In this document: positions 8,753-12,196 of the stretch, one piece after another
How positions within the stretch are numbered: position 1 is the stretch's first letter
Layout of the letters: every line of letters starts with the position of its first letter
Assembly: GCA_030524065.1 (NCBI GenBank)
Contig: JAUNHF010000025.1
Location: forward strand, 1-12,196
From: Deinococcus sp.
Lineage (GTDB): Bacteria; Deinococcota; Deinococci; Deinococcales; Deinococcaceae
Length of the DNA: 12,196 bases
Direction of reading: 5' to 3'
Program-made: the position numbers and the translations under genes
Notes under the pieces: model-generated
Databases searched by the model: none
What the model saw: only the letters and a program-made list of their open reading frames with translations
What the model was told of the DNA's origin: nothing

Positions 8753-10120
8753 TTACTGGGTGCCGGCCAGCGCCACCAGCATTCCGGCGATGGTGCCGCT
8801 CATCATGTTGGCAAGCACGCCCGCCGCAATGGCCCGCAGGCCCAGCTGCGCGATGTCGGGCCGGCGGCTGGGGGCCATCCCGCCCAGGCCGCCCAGCAGG
8901 ATGCCCAGCGAGCTGAAATTGGCAAAGCCGCACAGCGCAAAAGTGGTGATGGCTTCTACCTTGGGCGAGATGTCGCCCGCCTTGAGGGCGTTGGCAAAGT
9001 CGATAAAGGCCACAAATTCGTTGGTCACCAGTTTTTGGCCCAGGAAGCTGCCGGCCTGCACCGCTTCGGCCACCGGTACCCCGATCAATATGGCGAACGG
9101 CGCGAACACGTAGCCCAGAATCGTCTGGATGGTCAGGTCCCCGAAGCCCAGCAGGCCGCCGATGCCGCCCAGAATCAGGTTCAGCAGCGCGATCAGACCG
9201 ATAAAGGCCAGCAGCATGGCGCCCACGTTCAGCGCCAGCGAAAGGCCCTCGGATGCGCCACGCGCCGCAGCGTCAATCACGTTGGTGTCGCCGTCCTGAG
9301 CAACGTTAGGGCTGTTGGGGGTGGCGTCGGCGCCCATGCCTTCCACCTCGCGGCCAGCGCCGGCAGCGGGGGACGCCAGCGTCACAGGGCCGTCTGGCGT
9401 CACCACGGCGGCCTGGCGGCGCCCGGCGCCGCCGCCGTAGTCCTGGGTGCGCTCGGTTTCAGGGAACAGCAGTTTGGCCATCAGCAGGCCAGCGGGGGCG
9501 GCCATGAACGAGGCGGCGATCAGGTAATCCAGGCGCACACCCAAACCGGCGTATCCGGCCAGGGTGCTGCCGGCCACGCTCGCCAGGCCGCCCACCATCA
9601 CCGCAAACAGTTCCGAGCGGGTCATGCCGCCCAGATAAGGCTTGACCACCAGCGGGGCTTCGGTCTGGCCCACGAAGATGTTGGCGGTGGCCGACAGGCT
9701 CTCGCCCTCGCTGGTGCCCAGCAGCCGGCTCAGGGCGCCGCCCAACAGGCGAATGACCCACTGCATCACTCCCAGGTAATACAAAACAGCGATCAGCGAG
9801 CTAAAGAAAATGATGATGGGCAGCACGTTGAACGCGAAGACAAAGCCCACGCTGTCGGCCGCTGCGCCATTGGTCAGGTTGCCGAACAGGAAGTTGATGC
9901 CTTCTTGCGCGTTGCCGATCACCTTTTGGACGCCGCCGGACACCCATTCCAGCCCGGCCTTGCCCGGCCCCCAGAACAGCACCATAAAAGCCAGCAGAAA
10001 CTGAATGGCGAGTGCGCCCAGCACGGTGCGCCAGTTGATGGCCTTACGGTTGGCCGAGAAAATCCAGCCGATCGCCAGGAGGCCCAAAATGCCCCCAATA
10101 CCCCAGAGAATGTCATTCAT
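8753..10120 (-). CDS. nupC: Concentrative nucleoside transporter, NupC family
   Basis: 455-residue inner-membrane importer of the CNT family, which moves nucleosides into the cell with a cation. The nucleoside-site motifs are intact: [13 protein letters not shown] at 151-163 (Gln152, Thr153, Glu154), TNEFVAF at 366-372 (Asn367, Glu368), and GFANFSSLG at 398-406 (Asn401 and Ser404, equivalent in spacing to the Asn/Ser pair of the Vibrio cholerae CNT). Many hydrophobic helices flank them. It is longer than the roughly 400-416 residues usual for bacterial members, because residues 222-279 form a Gly/Ala/Pro-rich hydrophilic loop between LLFPETE and [13 protein letters not shown]. The ATG at 10120 has a well-formed promoter just upstream and no Shine-Dalgarno. 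It follows mqnA by 55 bp, so read-through from mqnA is possible. Substrate preference cannot be read from sequence. Confidence 0.95.
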   Translation of the reverse strand: MNDILWGIGGILGLLAIGWIFSANRKAINWRTVLGALAIQFLLAFMVLFWGPGKAGLEWVSGGVQKVIGNAQEGINFLFGNLTNGAAADSVGFVFAFNVLPIIIFFSSLIAVLYYLGVMQWVIRLLGGALSRLLGTSEGESLSATANIFVGQTEAPLVVKPYLGGMTRSELFAVMVGGLASVAGSTLAGYAGLGVRLDYLIAASFMAAPAGLLMAKLLFPETERTQDYGGGAGRRQAAVVTPDGPVTLASPAAGAGREVEGMGADATPNSPNVAQDGDTNVIDAAARGASEGLSLALNVGAMLLAFIGLIALLNLILGGIGGLLGFGDLTIQTILGYVFAPFAILIGVPVAEAVQAGSFLGQKLVTNEFVAFIDFANALKAGDISPKVEAITTFALCGFANFSSLGILLGGLGGMAPSRRPDIAQLGLRAIAAGVLANMMSGTIAGMLVALAGTQ

Positions 10121-10129
10121 GTTGTCTAA

Positions 10130-10157
10130 AGAGTACGGGAATCCTGAACCCGGTCAA
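10130..10157 (-). promoter_or_regulatory. nupC promoter, -35 and -10
   Basis: Minus strand TTGACC (10152-10157), 16-bp spacer, TACTCT (10130-10135), then 9 nt to the ATG. This is the only promoter in the window with a clear -35. The expected start point lies within about 2-3 nt of the ATG, so the mRNA is leaderless or nearly so. Confidence 0.65.
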
Positions 10158-10175
10158 ATCTTCAGCACACAATTG

Positions 10176-11054
10176 TCATGAAGGGGTGATTTTGGGGCCC
10201 CATTCCAGGGGGGCGTGGTCTGGCCGCAGCAGCTCGGCAAAGCGGTGCAGGCCGCGCCGGTCCGGCTCTTCCAGGTGGTAGCGGAAGTTCCACAGATAGT
10301 GCTGCACCACCCGCTGCGGCAAGTTCAGCTGCCGGGCGTGCCGCTCGGCCAGGGCGCCCAGTTCGCCCAGGCCCTGGCGGCGGGCGTCGCGCATGGCGCG
10401 CAGCAGCTCGGGGGGCGGGGGGGCGTCCTTGCGGTAAGCCCACACCGCGAACACGAACGGCTGCCCGGTCAGGCGGTACCACTCTTCCGAGAGGTCGGTC
10501 ACGGTGACGCCGCCGCCCTGGTGCGGCAGGCGGGTCATGCTGGCATCCTCACCCAGCGGCCCCACCACCTCGTACCACTCGCGCAGGGCGCTGTCGCCAA
10601 TCCGCAGCACGCCGTCGTAGCCACGCTGCAACAACTCCTGGGCGGTGCCTTCGTCGCGGGTCAATTCCGGGGACAGACCCCATTCACGCAGCAGCACTTC
10701 CAGCAGGGCCACACTGGTCGCGCTCTGGGCGGTCAGGGCTATGCGCCGCAGCTCGGGAAGCGGGCAGGTATGAAACAGGTTCACCGAGTACACCTGCCCC
10801 AGCACGCTCACGCTGAAATCCGGCAGGGCGGCCAGCCGGTCCGCGTTGCGGATAAATTCGGCCACGCTGATATTGGCAATGTCCACACGGCCTTCCAGCA
10901 GCGCGGCGTTCATTTCGGTGGGCACGCCCGTGACTGCCGTGACCGTAGGCGGCAGCATCAGGGGATCGAGGATAGGCGCGACATTGGTGTAGTGAATCCA
11001 GCCCGCCCGGTACGGAGCCGGGGCCAGGGAGCTTAGAACAGAGGACGTAGGCAT
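10176..11054 (-). CDS. mqnA: Chorismate dehydratase (MqnA)
   Basis: 292 residues. It catalyses dehydration of chorismate to 3-[(1-carboxyvinyl)oxy]benzoate, the entry step of the futalosine menaquinone route, in the cytoplasm. The fold is of the periplasmic-binding-protein type without a signal peptide. Family motifs seen: GWIHYTNVAPI at 18-28; GVPTEMNAALLEGRVDIANISVAEFI at 43-68, written here as two joined conserved blocks; a TAQSATSVALLEVLL segment near 108-122; GYDGVLRIGDSAL near 145-157; and a Trp-rich helix (EEWYRLTGQPFVFAVW) near 190-205. Length is within the usual range, with about 14 non-conserved residues at the N terminus. The start ATG has GAGGGAG only 2 nt upstream. The nearest downstream gene, nupC, has its own promoter. 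mqnC is in the window, but mqnB, mqnD and mqnE are not. Confidence 0.94.
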   Translation of the reverse strand: MPTSSVLSSLAPAPYRAGWIHYTNVAPILDPLMLPPTVTAVTGVPTEMNAALLEGRVDIANISVAEFIRNADRLAALPDFSVSVLGQVYSVNLFHTCPLPELRRIALTAQSATSVALLEVLLREWGLSPELTRDEGTAQELLQRGYDGVLRIGDSALREWYEVVGPLGEDASMTRLPHQGGGVTVTDLSEEWYRLTGQPFVFAVWAYRKDAPPPPELLRAMRDARRQGLGELGALAERHARQLNLPQRVVQHYLWNFRYHLEEPDRRGLHRFAELLRPDHAPLEWGPKITPS

Positions 11055-11056
11055 AA

Positions 11057-11069
11057 CTCCCTCACTATG
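11057..11069 (-). promoter_or_regulatory. mqnA start region: purine run and possible -10
   Basis: Minus strand CATAGT (11064-11069) followed directly by GAGGGAG (11057-11063), TT and the ATG. The purine run is very close for a Shine-Dalgarno. CATAGT at 9 nt would make the transcript nearly leaderless, like nupC. The two readings conflict, and sequence alone does not decide. Confidence 0.35.
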
Positions 11070-11376
11070 CGACTTCTGGCATGCGGGTGAATGCAGGGGA
11101 TTTGGCGCATCGCCATGTCACCCCACCCGGCGCTTAAGCACCGACGAGCAGCCTAGCCTGGCTTTGCACATCATTCAGGGCACTGGCCTGGGCGGTTGCC
11201 ACCCAGCAGGACGTGATTCGGGCGCCGGAAGCACAGACAGGGCTGGGAGGCTCAGGGCGAGCAGCCGCCTAGCAAGGGCCAATCCAGGCTTGCTGTCCGG
11301 GCCGTTTAGGTAGTTATCTGCGCCGCCCTGCCCACAGCAGCGCCATCCCAGCGCACGCCGTGCGGCCCGCCAGCGG
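11070..11376. other. Stretch without a recognisable gene
   Basis: About 300 bp between mqnA and the small membrane ORFs. Frames on both strands are short or broken by stops and show no motif I recognise. No tRNA-like cloverleaf, insertion-sequence end or strong terminator was seen. A minus frame of 69 codons (11175-11384) has no start signal and an Arg/Pro/Ala composition typical of chance frames in GC-rich DNA. Confidence 0.5.
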
Positions 11377-11562
11377 TCAGGCACGCAGCTTCTGCCCGCG
11401 CCCTAGCCAAGCTGAGAGCGCCGCAGCAGTAAAGCTCAGCAGCGCGAGCAGGAGCAAGAGACGGCCCGCCATCATGGAAAGCGGGTCGGGGAAGCGGCCT
11501 GCGAAGGCCTCATCGCCTATCAGCCACTGCGCCAGACCCAGCGCGTACAGCCACTTGAACAT
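11377..11562 (-). CDS. Small membrane protein, 61 aa
   Basis: 61 residues, family not recognised. There are two hydrophobic segments, about 5-15 (weak, LYALGLAQWLI) and 32-53 (AGRLLLLLALLSFTAAALSAWL), with a basic tail (GRGQKLRA) that suggests a cytoplasmic C terminus. The N terminus MFKWL resembles the MLKWM start of the four-helix protein at 11723-12148. It follows the 29-aa ORF by 24 nt on the same strand. No Shine-Dalgarno precedes it; instead the sequence just upstream is CTCACCTCCT, the complement of a Shine-Dalgarno. Confidence 0.45.
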   Translation of the reverse strand: MFKWLYALGLAQWLIGDEAFAGRFPDPLSMMAGRLLLLLALLSFTAAALSAWLGRGQKLRA

Positions 11563-11567
11563 CTCGT

Positions 11568-11577
11568 AGGAGGTGAG
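11568..11577 (+). promoter_or_regulatory. Perfect Shine-Dalgarno on the plus strand
   Basis: AGGAGGTGAG, with AGGAGG ending 5 nt before an ATG at 11579. It is the best Shine-Dalgarno in the window. On the minus strand the same bases read CTCACCTCCT, matching the conserved CACCTCCT of the 16S rRNA 3' end. Confidence 0.5.
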
Positions 11578-11578
11578 A

Positions 11579-11683
11579 ATGGCAGGTCACGCCCCCACGA
11601 TGAGGCCCGACAGCGCAAACGCCACGCCCGCACCAAGCAAAGCAGCAGCCAGTAGGTTGAGGGGAGAGCGCAACATAGGCTGA
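11579..11683 (+). CDS. Possible 34-aa ORF antisense to the small membrane ORF
   Basis: 34 codons from ATG to TGA at 11681-11683 after a perfect Shine-Dalgarno. The product is soluble, Ala/Pro/Ser/Arg-rich (starts MAGHAPTMRP), with no recognisable motif. It lies fully opposite the 29-aa ORF, and its stop overlaps that ORF's -10 box. Only the ribosome site supports it; no promoter is evident. The composition is typical of an antisense chance frame, so the two ORFs are competing interpretations. Confidence 0.25.
   Translation: MAGHAPTMRPDSANATPAPSKAAASRLRGERNIG
11587..11676 (-). CDS. Single-pass membrane microprotein, 29 aa
   Basis: 29 residues, ATG to TGA, family not recognised. After MLRSP the rest is one continuous hydrophobic segment (residues 6-29, Leu/Ala/Gly/Val-rich) of the right length to span a membrane. 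A TAAACT box lies 6 nt before the ATG, in the pattern of the other leaderless starts here. It sits between two other small hydrophobic ORFs on the same strand, 46 bp after the 141-aa gene and 24 bp before the 61-aa gene. Confidence 0.4.
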   Translation of the reverse strand: MLRSPLNLLAAALLGAGVAFALSGLIVGA

Positions 11684-11688
11684 GTTTA
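11683..11688 (-). promoter_or_regulatory. -10 box before the 29-aa ORF
   Basis: Minus strand TAAACT, then 6 nt (CAGCCT), then ATG. A TTGACT overlapping the stop of the upstream gene is too far away, about 32 bp, to serve as its -35. Confidence 0.4.
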
Positions 11689-11722
11689 AGGGGCATCGCG
11701 GTGCTCCGTTCTCACCTCTCAG

Positions 11723-12148
11723 TCAATTCATTTTGCTGTGGCCCTTACGCCCCAGCCACAGCAGCGTGACTCCTGGCACCAGCCAGAGCGCCAGCAGCAG
11801 ACGGTAAGTCCGGGCAGCAGAGCCTGGGTTAGCCACCGTCAGGCCCCAGTCGCCGGAGCGCGTCAGCCACACTGCCGCCACCAGCAAGAAGAGTGGCAGC
11901 GACAGCCAGAACCACCCTGCCCAGGTCACCATGTCAGCGGGCCCTGCACCGCGCCGCCAGTTCGTCACCGCCCGCCACAGCGTCCACGCACCGCTCAGCA
12001 CCATCAGCGCCAGGCTCAGCAAGGCCAGAGGCAGTGAGAAACGGGAGACGGCAGCCCAAGCCATGCCCTGCGCAAACAAGCTGGAGAAAGCGAGCACGCT
12101 GAGCAGCGCCCCCAGCAACCACAACGCCAGAGGCATCCACTTAAGCAT
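11723..12148 (-). CDS. Four-helix membrane protein, function unknown
   Basis: 141 residues, family not recognised. Four hydrophobic segments at about 5-25, 37-59, 74-95 and 115-132. Between the second and third is a basic loop (Arg59, Arg65, Arg66), and a basic end (GRKGHSKMN) follows the last, so the positive-inside rule places both termini and that loop in the cytoplasm. It is rich in Trp and Leu, with no charged residues inside the helices to suggest a transporter or enzyme. The start ATG has no strong Shine-Dalgarno (only GGA). A second ATG four codons in is possible. It heads the group of small hydrophobic ORFs that continues to 11377. Confidence 0.65.
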   Translation of the reverse strand: MLKWMPLALWLLGALLSVLAFSSLFAQGMAWAAVSRFSLPLALLSLALMVLSGAWTLWRAVTNWRRGAGPADMVTWAGWFWLSLPLFLLVAAVWLTRSGDWGLTVANPGSAARTYRLLLALWLVPGVTLLWLGRKGHSKMN

Positions 12149-12196
12149 GTTCCGGCTCTAGCACACGGCTCAGGCCCCTAACGGGCGGGTGGCGCT

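Noticed and set aside
7599..9113. 504-codon plus frame opposite murJ and the end of nupC
   Set aside because: It crosses two convincing genes and their intergenic hairpins and has no motif or start signal.
8618..10129. 503-codon plus frame opposite nupC
   Set aside because: Antisense to a full CNT transporter. Its composition (Gln/His/Arg/Ala) is that of a shadow frame.
10192..10203. TGGGGCCCCA palindrome near the mqnA stop as a terminator
   Set aside because: It lies inside the coding region, has no loop and is not followed by a T-run on the mqnA strand.
10215..11036. 273-codon plus frame opposite mqnA
   Set aside because: It lies wholly opposite a gene with clear MqnA motifs; Gln/His/Gly-rich shadow.
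11175..11384. 69-codon minus frame downstream of the 61-aa ORF
   Set aside because: No start signal, overlaps the preceding ORF's stop, Arg/Pro/Ala composition without motifs.

Overview
The window looks like chromosomal DNA from a member of the Deinococcota, most likely a Deinococcus. The evidence is the high GC content, strongly GC-biased third codon positions (which open long false frames opposite real genes), two futalosine-pathway menaquinone genes (mqnA and mqnC), a cysteine-free topoisomerase I without zinc fingers, and many starts that lie 5-9 nt downstream of a TAnnnT-type -10 box with no usable Shine-Dalgarno. Abundant leaderless mRNAs are known in Deinococcus. Species cannot be fixed from sequence alone. 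Most of the content is core metabolism and cell-envelope function. No IS element, phage gene, CRISPR array, tRNA or rRNA was seen.

Layout. Almost everything is on the minus strand. From left to right: (1) the 5' part of a gene resembling the DUF2229/2-hydroxyacyl-CoA dehydratase activase-associated family, running off the left edge (1-815). (2) mqnC, cyclic dehypoxanthine futalosine synthase (878-2068). (3) A short unit of about 155 nt with a promoter-like box, a 36-codon hydrophobic ORF and a strong intrinsic terminator (2146-2333). (4) topA (2759-5953) followed closely by a small cupin-like gene (2414-2740), probably one transcript. (5) On the plus strand and divergent from topA, a DUF218 (YdcF/SanA-type) membrane-anchored protein (6123-6716), whose stop codon sits in a 15-bp tandem repeat. 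(6) murJ, lipid II flippase (6845-8617), convergent with the DUF218 gene. (7) nupC, concentrative nucleoside transporter (8753-10120), separated from murJ by a cluster of hairpins. (8) mqnA, chorismate dehydratase (10176-11054). (9) About 320 bp without a recognisable gene. (10) A group of small hydrophobic membrane ORFs (11377-12148).

How the genes relate. MqnA catalyses the first step of the futalosine menaquinone route and MqnC a later cyclisation; they are about 8 kb apart with unrelated genes between. MurJ delivers lipid II for peptidoglycan synthesis, and the DUF218 family includes envelope-biogenesis factors, so 6123-8617 is an envelope-related neighbourhood. NupC imports nucleosides.

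The most notable signals are: the series of near-identical leaderless-type promoters; a duplicated helix-turn-helix-like domain at the TopA C terminus; the small transcription unit at 2146-2333; a stop codon inside a 15-bp repeat with an open frame beyond it; and a pair of antisense mini-ORFs near 11.6 kb where one strand has a perfect Shine-Dalgarno and the other therefore carries a 16S-3'-end-like sequence. I did not find convincing evidence of a wholly new multi-gene system.
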